Of a stretch of 64,000 nt of DNA, positions 7,691 through 17,082 are shown piece by piece (position 1 is the stretch's first letter; each line of letters starts with the position of its first letter). Source of the DNA: JBBDJB01 sp040880125 (lineage in GTDB: Bacteria > Planctomycetota > Planctomycetia > Pirellulales > JBBDJB01). Below the pieces are notes generated by a model, which had not been told where the DNA came from, made no database searches, and saw only the letters and a program-made list of their open reading frames with translations. Both the position numbers and the translations under genes were made by a program. The stretch lies in contig JBBDJB010000052.1 in NCBI GenBank assembly GCA_040880125.1, positions 124,001 to 188,000 on the forward strand. The letters run 5' to 3'.

Positions 7691-10600
7691 TCAGGCTGTC
7701 CGCAACAGCGATTTCAGTTGGTCCAGCAGACCATCCGTATGACTAAACTCTTTTCCCAGGGGCAAATACGTCGTACGGGCGTCAACCCGCCGGAGCGTTC
7801 TTCCGGATCGCTGGGAAAGCTGGGCGATCGGCGCACCCTCGCCGTGCCCGAATACCGCGTATTTCGACTCCAAATGGATCGAGCCGATCTGCCAGTGGTG
7901 CGCGAGGATCCGCAGTTCGGCCAGCGAAATCAACCGCTCGACGACCCGCGGCGGCGGACCGAACCGGTCGCGCAGCTCAGATGTGAAGTCCCGCAACTCC
8001 TCGAGCTTCGTCAGCCGTGCCAGGCGGCGGTATAGGTCGATCTTCAAACGCATATCGCCGACATAGTCGTCGGGCAGATACGCCTCACCGGGCAGGTCGA
8101 CGTGCACCTCGACCGATTCCTTCGGCGGCAGTTGCTGCAGCCGCCGCACCGTCTTCTCCAGTAGCGAGCAGTACAGCTCATAGCCAACGTTAGCGAGGTG
8201 GCCGCTCTGTTCGGTGCCGAGGATATTGCCCGCCCCGCGCAGCTCCAGATCGCGCATGGCGATGGCGAACCCGGCCCCCATCTCGCGGAACTCCTCAATG
8301 GCCCGCAGGCGACGTGCGGCCTCGGGCGATAGGTGCTTGTTCTCGTCGATCAGCAGATAGCAATACGCGCGATGTTTGTAGCGACCCACCCGACCGCGAA
8401 GCTGGTGCAGGTCGGCCAGCCCGTAGCGGTCCGCGTCGTCCAGGAAGATCGTGTTGGCATTCGGGATGTCTAGGCCGCTCTCGATGATCGTCGTGCAGAG
8501 CAGCACATCGAACTGGTGATCGACGAAACGCAGCATCACCTCTTCGAGCTGCGACTCGGCCATCTGGCCGTGGCCAATCTCGATGCGAGCCTCCGGCACG
8601 ATCCGCGCGAGTCGCGCCGCCACTAGCTCGATGTCGTTGACCCGGTTATGCACGAAATAGATCTGGCCTCCGCGATTCAACTCGCGCATGATCGCGTGGC
8701 GAGTCAGGTCCTCATCGAAGCGCGAGACGCGGGTTTCCACTGACAGGCGATCTTCCGGCGGCGTCTCCAGGCTGGAGATATTGCGTACGCCCAAGAGCGA
8801 AAGGTGCAGCGTGCGCGGAATGGGAGTGGCCGTCATCGTCAGCACGTCCACCATCTGGCGGAGCGACTTGAGGCGCTCCTTCACTTCCACCCCGAACCGC
8901 TGCTCTTCGTCGATGATGACCAGCCCCAGGTTTTGAAATCGCACGTCGGCCTGAGCAAGCCGGTGGGTTCCGACGACGATGTCGATTGCCCCCTGCGCGA
9001 GGCCCTCGACGATCTTTCGCTGTTGCCCCTTCGTGCAGAAGCGCGAAAGTACGGCGATCTCGAAGGGAAACTCCGCCATCCGGCTGGTGAAGGTCCGCAG
9101 ATGCTGCTCGGCCAGGATGGTCGTCGGCACCAGCACGGCGACCTGATAGCCGGCATCGACGGCCTTGAACGCGGCCCGCACGGCCAACTCCGTCTTGCCG
9201 TAGCCGACGTCGCCGCACAACAGCCGATCCATCGGCCGCGCCGTTTGCATATCCTGTTTGATGGCCTTCATGGCGGAGAGCTGGTCGGGCGTTTCCTGGT
9301 AGGGGAACGAGGCGTCGAACTCGCGTTGCCAGACGGTGTCCTCGGGAAAACGGATCCCTGGCCGCGCTGCCCGCGCCGCCTGCAGGTCGAGCATGTCGAC
9401 CGCCATGTCGTTGACGGCTCTTTCGGCCGCCTTTTTCTGACGCGCCCAGGATGCGCTGCCGATCCGCGCGAGCGCGGTTTTGCCCCGAGAGCCGCCGACG
9501 TATTTCTGCACGAGGTCGATCTTAGCGGCGGGCACGTAGATCTTGGTGCCGCCGTGAAACTCCAGTTCCAGATGCTCCTCGCCTTGGTTCTCCTTTTCGA
9601 GCAGCTTCAGACCGCGGTAGCGGCCGATGCCATGGGCGAGATGCACTACCAGATCGCCCTCGCGGAGCGAAAGAAAGCTGTCGATCGCCCGGCCCAGCCG
9701 CCGGCGCGAGCTGCGTACCAGGTCCGTCCGCTGGAACAGCTCACCGCTGCTCACCAGCACAATGCCGTCACGCACCAGGCGGAAGCCCGCGTGCAGCGTG
9801 CCGATGGGAAAGTGCAGCCGGCTCTCGCTCGCTAGAGCCGTGTCGCGAAAGATCTCGCGCAGTCGTTCAACCTCGGCCTCCGTCGGGCAAACGACCAGCA
9901 CTTCCTCCTGCCCGGCCACGGACTCCAGCTCTCCGCGCACCTTGGCCATGTCGCCGCTGAATCGCTCGACCGACTCGATCTGCAGCCGGCAGCGCGAAAG
10001 ATCGGCGCCCGAGCCGACACTGTCGGCCGCCGCCGACGCGAAACGGCTCAACCGCTCGAACACGGCTGCCACGCTGTGATACTGTTGCGGCGAGTCCACG
10101 CGCTGCAGGAACAGTCGCCCCTGTTCGTCGATCTGCGGCATGTCCAGCAGCAATAGCCAGGCGCCCTCAGGCAGATACGCGGCGAAGTGCTCCTGCTCAC
10201 TTTGCCCGCGGTGGAGAATGGTCACTTCAGCTTCCTGAAACGACTCCAGGCTCCGCTGTGTGGCGACCTCGAAACTACGGAGCGACGTGATCTCGTCGCC
10301 GAACAGTTCGACCCGAATCGGGGCGTCCCAATCGGCCGCGAAGATATCGAGGATGCCGCCGCGCAGTGAATACTCCCCGGGCAACTCGACTGCGCTAGTG
10401 TGGTGAAACCCGCCCTGGGTGAGCCAATCGGCGAGCGCAGTCAACTCCAGCGTTTCGCCCACTGCCAGGCGGCGCGTTCCGTCGAGCAGCGACGGGCGAT
10501 CGGGGACCGGCTGCAGCAGGCTGCGGATGCTGGTGACGACCAGTTCCGGAAACCGCTCGTGTGCGGCGCGACCACGGGCGAGCTTCTTAAGCATCGCCAG

Positions 10601-10942
10601 GCGGTCGCCGTAGATCTCATCGTCCAGCAGGCGTTCGTCCGGTTCGGCCTCCCAGGCGGGAAACCGCTCCGGCGGCGTCGCCGTGAACAGCCGTAGATCG
10701 TCGCAGACCAGGTCGACGTCGGACTCCTGCGGGCAGACGATCAGCAGCGTCTGGGGGGCATGTCGCTTCAGCGCCGCGGCCAGCAGCGCGCGAGATGATC
10801 CCCAGACTCCTTCGAAGGAGCCATCCCGGCCGGCCATCAGGCCGGCGACCACGTCTGAGAAGCCGGCATGCTGTTCCAGGCGACCGGCCAACTCCCGCAG
10901 GCGGTCCTCTGGCGGCGCAGCCGTGTGTGAATCTGCCGTCAT
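7691..10942 (-). CDS. mfd: Transcription-repair coupling factor Mfd
   Basis: A 1083-residue translocase that removes RNA polymerase stalled at DNA lesions and recruits UvrA. The order of domains is the family order: an N-terminal UvrB-like module (GGILDIFAADWDAPIRVELFG region, about 195-215), the RNA-polymerase-interacting CarD-like domain (GDLVVHLAHGIGRYRG, about 430), the RecG-like helicase with Walker A GDVGYGKTE near 575 and DEEQRFGV near 675, motif VI region LRGRVGRYKHRAY, and the C-terminal D7 domain. It lies 51 bases downstream of uvrD on the same strand, so two DNA-repair translocases sit together. A TATAGA box 12 bases before the ATG also suggests its own promoter with a leader of only a few bases. 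Confidence 0.97.
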   Translation of the reverse strand: MTADSHTAAPPEDRLRELAGRLEQHAGFSDVVAGLMAGRDGSFEGVWGSSRALLAAALKRHAPQTLLIVCPQESDVDLVCDDLRLFTATPPERFPAWEAEPDERLLDDEIYGDRLAMLKKLARGRAAHERFPELVVTSIRSLLQPVPDRPSLLDGTRRLAVGETLELTALADWLTQGGFHHTSAVELPGEYSLRGGILDIFAADWDAPIRVELFGDEITSLRSFEVATQRSLESFQEAEVTILHRGQSEQEHFAAYLPEGAWLLLLDMPQIDEQGRLFLQRVDSPQQYHSVAAVFERLSRFASAAADSVGSGADLSRCRLQIESVERFSGDMAKVRGELESVAGQEEVLVVCPTEAEVERLREIFRDTALASESRLHFPIGTLHAGFRLVRDGIVLVSSGELFQRTDLVRSSRRRLGRAIDSFLSLREGDLVVHLAHGIGRYRGLKLLEKENQGEEHLELEFHGGTKIYVPAAKIDLVQKYVGGSRGKTALARIGSASWARQKKAAERAVNDMAVDMLDLQAARAARPGIRFPEDTVWQREFDASFPYQETPDQLSAMKAIKQDMQTARPMDRLLCGDVGYGKTELAVRAAFKAVDAGYQVAVLVPTTILAEQHLRTFTSRMAEFPFEIAVLSRFCTKGQQRKIVEGLAQGAIDIVVGTHRLAQADVRFQNLGLVIIDEEQRFGVEVKERLKSLRQMVDVLTMTATPIPRTLHLSLLGVRNISSLETPPEDRLSVETRVSRFDEDLTRHAIMRELNRGGQIYFVHNRVNDIELVAARLARIVPEARIEIGHGQMAESQLEEVMLRFVDHQFDVLLCTTIIESGLDIPNANTIFLDDADRYGLADLHQLRGRVGRYKHRAYCYLLIDENKHLSPEAARRLRAIEEFREMGAGFAIAMRDLELRGAGNILGTEQSGHLANVGYELYCSLLEKTVRRLQQLPPKESVEVHVDLPGEAYLPDDYVGDMRLKIDLYRRLARLTKLEELRDFTSELRDRFGPPPRVVERLISLAELRILAHHWQIGSIHLESKYAVFGHGEGAPIAQLSQRSGRTLRRVDARTTYLPLGKEFSHTDGLLDQLKSLLRTA

Positions 10943-10954
10943 GAGCGGCTAGAT

Positions 10955-10960
10955 TCTATA
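10955..10960 (-). promoter_or_regulatory. -10-like box TATAGA before mfd
   Basis: On the minus strand TATAGA ends 12 bases before the mfd ATG, predicting a leader of about five bases. No strong -35 is present, and the box lies in the 51-base gap after uvrD. Confidence 0.3.
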
Positions 10961-10993
10961 CCGCCGGGGTGAGGCAGAACAGCCGAGCCGCCG

Positions 10994-13237
10994 CTAAAGA
11001 CGTCCAGCGGGGCGCAGAGAGCAATTGGCCAGCACGAACTTCTTCTGCCCGGCGGTGGGAAAGCTGATCGTCGCCTTGCGGCCGCGGCCTTCGCCGCTTA
11101 GCGAGATGATCTTTCCGGGTCCGTACTCCGGGTGGATCACCGTCATCCCCTGGGCGAACGCATCAGGGGAAACGCGCGGCGGCTGGGCGACGGCCTGGCC
11201 GGCAAGCTGCCCGGCGGTCGTCAAGCCCGACGACGGTGTTGTGACACGTGTCGGCGGGGTCGCCTTTGTCTCAACCACGGGTTCCGAAGGATACCAAGCC
11301 GTGATGTCGTCCAGTTCGACGATCTCCAACTCTTCGCGCGGCAGTTGCATGAGAAACTCGCTGGGAATCGAATGCCGGCGCTGCCCGCGGAAATCTCGCT
11401 GATTTGCGTAGCTCAGGTGCAGCTCTTCCTGCGCCCGGGTGATGCCGACAAACATCAGCCGCCGCTCCTCTTCGACCCGTTGGGGATCGTCGCAGTTGCG
11501 CTCGTGCGGCAAGAGCCCGTGTTCGATTGCAATCACGAACACGACCGGGAACTCCAGTCCCTTGGCGGCGTGTAGTGTCATTAAGGTGACCTTGTCGGTG
11601 CTGGTCTCCCAGTCGTCCGTGTCGTTCACGAGGCAAGCCTGCTCCAGGAAGTCCTCCAAGGGTGCGTCGCCGGAGTGCTGCTCGTCGAACTGCCGTGCAT
11701 CGGTCAGCAGCTCCTCAATGTTCGCGAGCCGGTTCTGATCCTCCTCGAAGTCGGAGCCCTCGTATTGCTGCCGATAGCCACTTTCGCTGAGGATGGTTCC
11801 CAGCACTTCCTCGACCGGTGCCGTGGCGATTTCGCGCAGGCGATCGCACATGGCGACGAACTTCGCCACCTGTACGGCGGCTCGTTTGTGCAGGCTCTCA
11901 ATCAGCCCCGCCTCGCGCGCCGCCTCCAACATCGACAATCCGTATCGGACGGCGTGCTCGTCCAGCCGCTGGATCGTCTTCCGCCCGATGCCCCGGGTGG
12001 GCGTGTTGACGATGCGCAGAAAGGCGACGTCGTCGCGAGGGTTGTTGATCAATTGGGCATAGCTGAGGACGTCCTTGATTTCCTTCCGCTGGTAGAACTC
12101 CAGTCCTCGCACGAGTTGGTAGGGTATCCCCTGAGCGCGCAGGGCGATCTCCAGCGAGCGCGACAGGGCATTGATGCGGTAAAAGATGGCGAAGTCGCGC
12201 GGCCGACGGCCGCCTTCGCGGATATCGCGCCCAATGCGGTCGGCGATCATCTGTGCCTCGTCGCGCTGCGAGGGGTAGATCACCAACCGCACGGCGCCGC
12301 CTTCGTCGTTTTCGGTGAAGAGCGCCTTCTTCTTACGCCGGACGTTGTGGCCGATCAGATGGTCGGCCACTCGCAAAATCCGCTTCGTGCTGCGGTAATT
12401 GCGTTCCAGGCGGACGATGCGTACCTCGGGAAAATCGTTCTCGAAGTCGAGGATGTTGCCCAAGTTCGCGCCGCGCCAACCGTAGATCGACTGGTCCGGA
12501 TCGCCCGTCACCGCCAGGTTTGGATAATCGACCGACAGCGCCCGGACGATTGCATACTGCGCGAGATTTGTGTCCTGGTACTCGTCGACCAGGATGTATC
12601 GATAGCGATCGTCGAGCGTGGCGCGGATTTCCGGATTGTCGCGCAGCAGGCGCGCGAAATGGAACAGCAGGTCGTCGAAGTCCACCGCGCTGGAGGTCAA
12701 AAGCCGCTTCTGGTAGGCGGGATAGATGCCCGCCACGATGCTGCCCAGCGCGTCGCCGGGCCGCGCGGCGAACTCCGCCGGCGAAACCAGGTTGTTCTTC
12801 GCCCAACTGATCGTGGCGGCGATCCGCTCCGGAGTGTAGTGCAGCGTCGGGGAGTCGAGCGACTCGAGCACGCGGCCCAGCGCGTGCTTGCTGTCGGAGG
12901 TGTCGTAGATGGTGAAGTTTTCGTCCAGCCCGATGTACGAGGCGTACTTCCGCAGCATCCGAGCGGCGAAGCGGTGGAACGTGCTCATCCACACCGCCTC
13001 GCCCGGAGCGAGCTTTTCCACCCGGGCTCGCATCTCGTCGGCGGCCTTGTTGGTGAACGTCAGCGCCAGGATGCGATAGGCGGGAACCCCCTGATGCAGC
13101 AGGTGCGCGATGCGATGCGTCACTACGCGTGTCTTGCCGCTGCCGGGGCCGGCCAGGATCAGCATCGGCCCATCGCGGTGCAGCACCGCTTCGCGCTGGG
13201 CTTCGGTCAGTGACGTGAGGAGATCAGGAAGCGGCAT
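10994..13237 (-). CDS. pcrA: UvrD/PcrA-type superfamily 1 DNA helicase
   Basis: A 747-residue 3'-5' helicase for nucleotide excision and mismatch repair and for removing RecA filaments. Motifs are complete: Q motif with LTEAQREAVLH, Walker A GPGSGKTR near residue 30, Walker B VDEYQDTN near 217, GDPDQSIYGWRGA, YRSTKRIL, and TLHAAKGLEFPVVFV. The last 55 residues form the small PcrA-type C-terminal domain (GMTVIHPEYGPGKIISL) that contacts RNA polymerase in Firmicutes. Length and the C-terminal domain favour PcrA/UvrD over Rep. It is the first gene of the minus-strand run 13237-4095, followed by mfd. Confidence 0.95.
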   Translation of the reverse strand: MPLPDLLTSLTEAQREAVLHRDGPMLILAGPGSGKTRVVTHRIAHLLHQGVPAYRILALTFTNKAADEMRARVEKLAPGEAVWMSTFHRFAARMLRKYASYIGLDENFTIYDTSDSKHALGRVLESLDSPTLHYTPERIAATISWAKNNLVSPAEFAARPGDALGSIVAGIYPAYQKRLLTSSAVDFDDLLFHFARLLRDNPEIRATLDDRYRYILVDEYQDTNLAQYAIVRALSVDYPNLAVTGDPDQSIYGWRGANLGNILDFENDFPEVRIVRLERNYRSTKRILRVADHLIGHNVRRKKKALFTENDEGGAVRLVIYPSQRDEAQMIADRIGRDIREGGRRPRDFAIFYRINALSRSLEIALRAQGIPYQLVRGLEFYQRKEIKDVLSYAQLINNPRDDVAFLRIVNTPTRGIGRKTIQRLDEHAVRYGLSMLEAAREAGLIESLHKRAAVQVAKFVAMCDRLREIATAPVEEVLGTILSESGYRQQYEGSDFEEDQNRLANIEELLTDARQFDEQHSGDAPLEDFLEQACLVNDTDDWETSTDKVTLMTLHAAKGLEFPVVFVIAIEHGLLPHERNCDDPQRVEEERRLMFVGITRAQEELHLSYANQRDFRGQRRHSIPSEFLMQLPREELEIVELDDITAWYPSEPVVETKATPPTRVTTPSSGLTTAGQLAGQAVAQPPRVSPDAFAQGMTVIHPEYGPGKIISLSGEGRGRKATISFPTAGQKKFVLANCSLRPAGRL

Positions 13238-13559
13238 TTGCTAAACAGTTCCATAGAAAACGAATCGGCGAATAACCACGGCACGGCTGGCTCGTCAGCC
13301 CAGCCATCAGCAGGGCGTGGTGAACTAGTCAGCACAGATGCTTAGTGTGCGTTCAGTATACGGCCATGCCGTGCGCGCACGCGACCCCGCAGCATTCGTC
13401 GTGATGCTAGCACGTCGAGATTTCGCTCTGGCAATGGCGGAAAAAGACTGTTGCAATGGCGGCAAGTTGCTATACTTTTCGCAACACGCGGGGCACGGCG
13501 GCGGAGTTGCCGCAAGGCGGATGCCCCGGCGAGACATTCTGATACTTGGGAGGGAGCCC
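13238..13559. other. Divergent promoter region between pcrA and the alpha-CTD gene
   Basis: A 322-base gap without a gene. Near 13284-13304 there is a hairpin GGCTGG...CCAGCC. TATACT at 13471-13476 is a candidate -10 for the rightward gene, with CTGTTG 17 bases before it as a poor -35. TTGCAA at 13451 is a better -35 match but would leave only a 14-base spacer. Confidence 0.4.
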
Positions 13560-13835
13560 ATGTCCACACGCATTCCGCTCAACCGATCGTACGAGGAAAG
13601 CCAGGGCCTGCACGATCGCCTCGAGATGAGCACTGCGGAAATCGGCCTTTCGGTGCGGACGACCAACTGTCTCGAAGAGCGCGGGATCTTCACGGTCTTC
13701 GACCTGCTAAATTCTACGCGCGAGGACCTGCTGAGCATCTCGAATTTTGGGGAAAAGACGCTCGAAGAGGTCTATGCGGCGCTCGAAAGCATCGGCTTTT
13801 ACCGGCCCACGCGGCAGAAGGCCGTCTGCGGGTAG
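13560..13835 (+). CDS. Free-standing RNA polymerase alpha C-terminal-domain protein
   Basis: 91 residues. Residues 25-85 align with the C-terminal domain of RpoA: LSVRTTNCL corresponds to the E. coli LTVRSANCL that holds Arg265 and Asn268, and NFGEKTLEEV corresponds to NLGKKSLTEI with Gly296 and Lys298. The UP-element DNA-contacting residues are therefore kept although the N-terminal assembly domain is absent. The start is fixed by GGGAGG about 6 bases before ATG 13560; an open frame upstream (from 13338) has no protein character. A DNA-binding or RNA-polymerase-modulating role is inferred from the fold. This is not the true rpoA. Confidence 0.85.
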   Translation: MSTRIPLNRSYEESQGLHDRLEMSTAEIGLSVRTTNCLEERGIFTVFDLLNSTREDLLSISNFGEKTLEEVYAALESIGFYRPTRQKAVCG

Positions 13836-13841
13836 CGGAGC

Positions 13842-15188
13842 CTACTTGCTCAAGTCGATGCACTTGAGCGTATCGGTGCTGCGGACGTAGAGCTTGCCGC
13901 CGGAGAGCGCGGGAAGCGCGCGGACGGTCTCGTCAAAGAGCCGCATCCGGGCCAGTTCCCGGTAGCGCTGCGCGGACGGTTCCACGATTACCAGCTCGCC
14001 GTCGCTCTTCATGGCTAGTAGCTTGCCGTCGGCCAGGATCAGTGCGGCGGTGCCGAAGTCCTCGTGCGTCCAGAGTACGTTGCCCGGCACAGGATCAACC
14101 GCCCGGAGCCGAGCCACGCCGATATCCTGACGACCGTCGATGCCGTAGAGAATCCCCTCGTGCGGCACGGCGGTCACGTACTGGCTCGACATGACGTCGT
14201 CACTTTCCCAAACCACGCGTGCGTCGTTGGCGGTGATCTCGGCCAGCTTCGCGCCGACACCGTAACTGGCCGAGAGGAACAGGTGGCGATCGAGCACCAC
14301 GGGGTTCGCTCCGTTGACCGTGGGGCCGGTGCGTCCGAAGGGAAACTGGAAGTGCATGCTGCCGTCCCGCGGGTCGACCGACGTGCACGTCAGCCGTGTG
14401 GCGAAGATGATGTGCCGCACCCCGTCGATGGTGGCGGCGACGGGCGACGAGTAACTGGCTCCCTCGTCGGTAGCGCTCCAGAGCGTCTTGCCGGTCTGGG
14501 CGTCCAGCGCCACGATCCCCGCGCCGTCGCGACCGCCGACGTTGACCAGCACGCGATCGCCTTCGACTAGCGGTGAACTGCCGGCGCCGAAATAGTTGGG
14601 CCGTGCCTCAAGCTCGTGATTCAGCGGGCGAGACCACAGCGGTTGCCCCGACTCGAGCGACACGCAGTGCAGATCCCCGTTCGCGCCGAGCAGGTAGACC
14701 CTGTCATTCGCAATGACCGGGACGCAGCGGGGGCCGTTGTCGGGGTCGATTCCGCCGGCATAGCGCGCCGGGAATGATTGCTTCCACAGCACATGGCCGT
14801 TGTCGGGCCGCATCGCCTCCGCAATCTCTTCATTGCCGACGCGGTGAAAGAGCACCACGCGCTGGCCGGCCACGGCCACGCCGGCAAAGCCGCTCCCCAC
14901 GTCGCGCTGCCAGAGCGTCGGCGGCTGGCCGCCAGGCCACTTGGTGGCGATTCGTTCCTCATCGGCCACGCCATTGCGATGCGGCCCCAGAATTTGCGGC
15001 CACTCACCGGCGCTCGCAGCAGAGTACGGCGGCCAGATCGCCGCCAGCAGGAGCACCGCCCAAGCCATGCATGCCAGGCTAGGTGAGATACGGCGCCGGT
15101 GCACAGCCAAAGCGTCTCCGCAGGCTCGTCGCACATCGCCGCAAAACCGGTACAATGCGGGTCGAATTTCGAATCGAGCGGGATTCAT
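13842..15188 (-). CDS. Secreted PQQ-type beta-propeller protein
   Basis: 448 residues from ATG 15188. Basic N-terminus, then the hydrophobic segment MAWAVLLLAAIWPPYSAASA as signal peptide, then GEWPQILGPHRNG, the opening of many planctomycetal outer-membrane-assembly-like or PQQ-repeat proteins. Repeated blades read like G..LWSRPL, GKTLWSATDEGASYSSPVA, DARVVWESDDVMSSQYVTAVPHEGILYGIDG and NVLWTHEDFGTAALILADGKLL, typical eight-bladed PQQ-like repeats. No metal- or PQQ-ligand set of a true alcohol dehydrogenase was identified, so it is probably a binding or scaffold protein. The ATG at 15188 is preferred over the longer frame to 15353 because TATAAT lies seven bases before it. Confidence 0.85.
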   Translation of the reverse strand: MNPARFEIRPALYRFCGDVRRACGDALAVHRRRISPSLACMAWAVLLLAAIWPPYSAASAGEWPQILGPHRNGVADEERIATKWPGGQPPTLWQRDVGSGFAGVAVAGQRVVLFHRVGNEEIAEAMRPDNGHVLWKQSFPARYAGGIDPDNGPRCVPVIANDRVYLLGANGDLHCVSLESGQPLWSRPLNHELEARPNYFGAGSSPLVEGDRVLVNVGGRDGAGIVALDAQTGKTLWSATDEGASYSSPVAATIDGVRHIIFATRLTCTSVDPRDGSMHFQFPFGRTGPTVNGANPVVLDRHLFLSASYGVGAKLAEITANDARVVWESDDVMSSQYVTAVPHEGILYGIDGRQDIGVARLRAVDPVPGNVLWTHEDFGTAALILADGKLLAMKSDGELVIVEPSAQRYRELARMRLFDETVRALPALSGGKLYVRSTDTLKCIDLSK

Positions 15189-15195
15189 GCGGCCG

Positions 15196-15201
15196 ATTAT
15201 A
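15196..15201 (-). promoter_or_regulatory. Consensus -10 box TATAAT directly before the PQQ-propeller gene
   Basis: On the minus strand TATAAT ends seven bases before ATG 15188, giving a predicted leader of about one base. No TTGACA-like -35 is present at 17 bases. Confidence 0.5.
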
Positions 15202-15313
15202 ATGCCCGCCGCCCCGCGCGGGGAGCTTTCTGCGGCGGATTCGTGCGAAGCGTGGTCCCCGCGGCGTTGCGGGCGCCATCCGCCGGCTTGAAGCCGCAAT
15301 CGTCCTCGACCGA

Positions 15314-16687
15314 TTGACACAATTCTCCTGTCGCTGGCCGAATCACGAACCAATCTTCCGACGTCGACCTGGAGTGATATTCAACTTGGCACGGATTCTC
15401 CGACCATACGGCAAGAAGCGGGGCGAACGCCGCACCGGCTCGAAGCGGCTGGGAAGCTACGGCGAGGCTCTATTCTTTCTGTGCGTGTTGGCGATGGGAG
15501 CCGCCGGGCTGTACGTCATGCTGGCCGAATGGATTCTGCCGGAGTGGCGCGCCAACCAGCACTTCGCCGAAGCCGAATGCACCGTGCTGGGAACCCGCGT
15601 CGGCACGCGACAGGTCGACAACGGCATTCAGTACTATCCCGAGGTCTGGATTCGTTACCGGGCCCAAAGCCAGCAGCGCGAGGCGTGGACCTATAAGCTC
15701 GCTCCCGTCTACGTCGGCGATCGTCCGGCGGCCGAAGCGCTCATCGAGGGATTCGAAGTCGGCCAAACCTACCCCTGCTGGTATGACCCGCAGAACGCGG
15801 AACGAGCGGTGCTGGTGCGCCAGTACACGTGGTGGCTGTGGCTGCTGCTGGTCGTGCCGGCCTCGTTTGTCATCTTGGGCAGCGCCGGATTGGTGCGCGC
15901 ACTGCTGCACACAAGCACGTCTGCGGAGCGACGTGCCGCGCTGGTTCAAAGGGCGGCGGGACTGGAACTGTTCGAAGACAACCAGGCGATGGGGGAGCGC
16001 TATCCCGGGATTCCGCGGCCCTCGAGCATCAATGACAGCCCTGGCACGCACCTGGCCTATCGGCTGCCGATCGACGTTTCTCCCGGATGGAAACTGCTGG
16101 GCGTGCTGTTGATCTGCCTGTTCTGGAACGGCATCGTCGGCCTGGCGATTGGCGGGGTGGTGAGCGACTTCGTTGCCGGCCGAGGGAGTTGGCTGGCGGC
16201 CGCGTTTCTCGTGCCTTTCGCGATTGTGGGGATGGGCTTCATCGTCGCCCTGGTGCGACAGGTGCTGGTCACCTCCGGTGTCGGCGGGGTGCGGCTGGAG
16301 GTCTCCGACCACCCGTTAGTGCCGGGTGAAGCGTACACGCTCTTCTTTTCCCAGTCCGGCCGGCTGCGGATGAATTCGCTGGCGATCCTGCTAGTGTGCG
16401 AGGAAGAAGCCACCTATCGCCAGGGCACCGATACGCGAACTGCCCGGCAGCGGGTTTTCGAAAAGCAACTGTACCGGCGGGAGAGCTTTCAAGTGCGTCC
16501 GGGAATGCCGTTCGAAGACGAGTGCGAGCTGGTCGTGCCCGAGGCGGCCATGCACTCATTTCAATCGCAGCATAACGAAGTGAAGTGGGAACTTTTGGTA
16601 CGCGGCGACGTGGCCGGATGGCCCGACTACGAGCGACGGTTTTCGATCGTCGTCTATCCGCAAGGTGCGAGGGTTGCCGCCGTATGA
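15314..16687 (+). CDS. DUF3592-type membrane protein with C-terminal arrestin-like half
   Basis: 457 residues if read from TTG 15314; a GTG at 15374 is an alternative start. One transmembrane helix near residues 50-72 is followed by a DUF3592 extracytoplasmic sandwich (ECTVLGTRVGTRQVDNGIQYYPEVWIRY...YPCWYDPQNAERAVLVRQ), a second helix (YTWWLWLLLVVPASFVILGSAGLV), and two more near 255-310. The final 130 residues (PLVPGEAYTLFFSQSGRLRMNSL..., PFEDECELVVPEAAMHSF..., VKWELLVRGDVAGWPDYERRFSIVV) have the strand pattern of an arrestin-like domain. The stop overlaps the next gene's start (ATGA), so the two are translationally coupled. Function unknown. Confidence 0.75.
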   Translation: MTQFSCRWPNHEPIFRRRPGVIFNLARILRPYGKKRGERRTGSKRLGSYGEALFFLCVLAMGAAGLYVMLAEWILPEWRANQHFAEAECTVLGTRVGTRQVDNGIQYYPEVWIRYRAQSQQREAWTYKLAPVYVGDRPAAEALIEGFEVGQTYPCWYDPQNAERAVLVRQYTWWLWLLLVVPASFVILGSAGLVRALLHTSTSAERRAALVQRAAGLELFEDNQAMGERYPGIPRPSSINDSPGTHLAYRLPIDVSPGWKLLGVLLICLFWNGIVGLAIGGVVSDFVAGRGSWLAAAFLVPFAIVGMGFIVALVRQVLVTSGVGGVRLEVSDHPLVPGEAYTLFFSQSGRLRMNSLAILLVCEEEATYRQGTDTRTARQRVFEKQLYRRESFQVRPGMPFEDECELVVPEAAMHSFQSQHNEVKWELLVRGDVAGWPDYERRFSIVVYPQGARVAAV

Positions 16688-17082
16688 ATACGCCGCGAGT
16701 GACGCTGAGCCTGGACGCCAAGGCGGGGCCGTATCAGCCCGGCGACGTGCTGCGAGGACAGTACGAGGTCGGAATTCTTCATTCGGCAGAGGTGAAGGCG
16801 GTCGAGCTATCGGTGCTGTGGCACACCCTCGGCCAGGGCGAAGAGGATCTGGCAGTGCACTTTTTTGAGCGGCTGGCCGGCGAGGAGGGCGACGTGCTCG
16901 ACCTGCGCGCGCCGCATGCATTTGAAATGATGTTGCCCAACAGCCCGCTGAGTTACGACGGCGTGATCGTGAAGATCTGCTGGTGCGTACGCTTGCGGGT
17001 GTTTCTCGGCCGAGGCAAGGACGTGCTCACCGAGCGCCCCTTTCAACTGGGCGCCGTTCCTGCTGCACAGATGCTGGAGTGA
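16684..17082 (+). CDS. Arrestin-fold protein (Spo0M/Vps26-like strand pattern)
   Basis: 132 residues. The ATG overlaps the upstream TGA by four bases. The strand pattern and key phrases (GPYQPGDVLRGQYEV, VELSVLWHTLGQGEEDLAVHFFERL, FEMMLPNSPLSYDGVIVKICWCVRLRVFLGRGKDVLTERPFQLG) match an arrestin N-domain: PGD..G.. at the start, LPxxPxSYxGxxxKIxWxVR in the centre, charged linker, FxL end. No signal peptide or membrane helix. It probably binds a partner, plausibly the arrestin-like half of the upstream membrane protein or the downstream ATPase. This assignment rests on pattern and not on a search. Confidence 0.65.
   Translation: MNTPRVTLSLDAKAGPYQPGDVLRGQYEVGILHSAEVKAVELSVLWHTLGQGEEDLAVHFFERLAGEEGDVLDLRAPHAFEMMLPNSPLSYDGVIVKICWCVRLRVFLGRGKDVLTERPFQLGAVPAAQMLE

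Noticed and set aside
11675..13213. 512-codon plus-strand ORF opposite pcrA
   Set aside because: Antisense to a helicase with all motifs; composition is that of a shadow frame.
5611..13237. Single operon pcrA-mfd-ppi-cyth
   Set aside because: Gaps of 51, 103 and 192 bases with unrelated functions and a -10 box before mfd make a single transcript possible but not supported.
15314..15319. Perfect TTGACA as a -35 element
   Set aside because: No -10-like hexamer lies 16-18 bases downstream. It may simply be the TTG start region of the DUF3592 gene.
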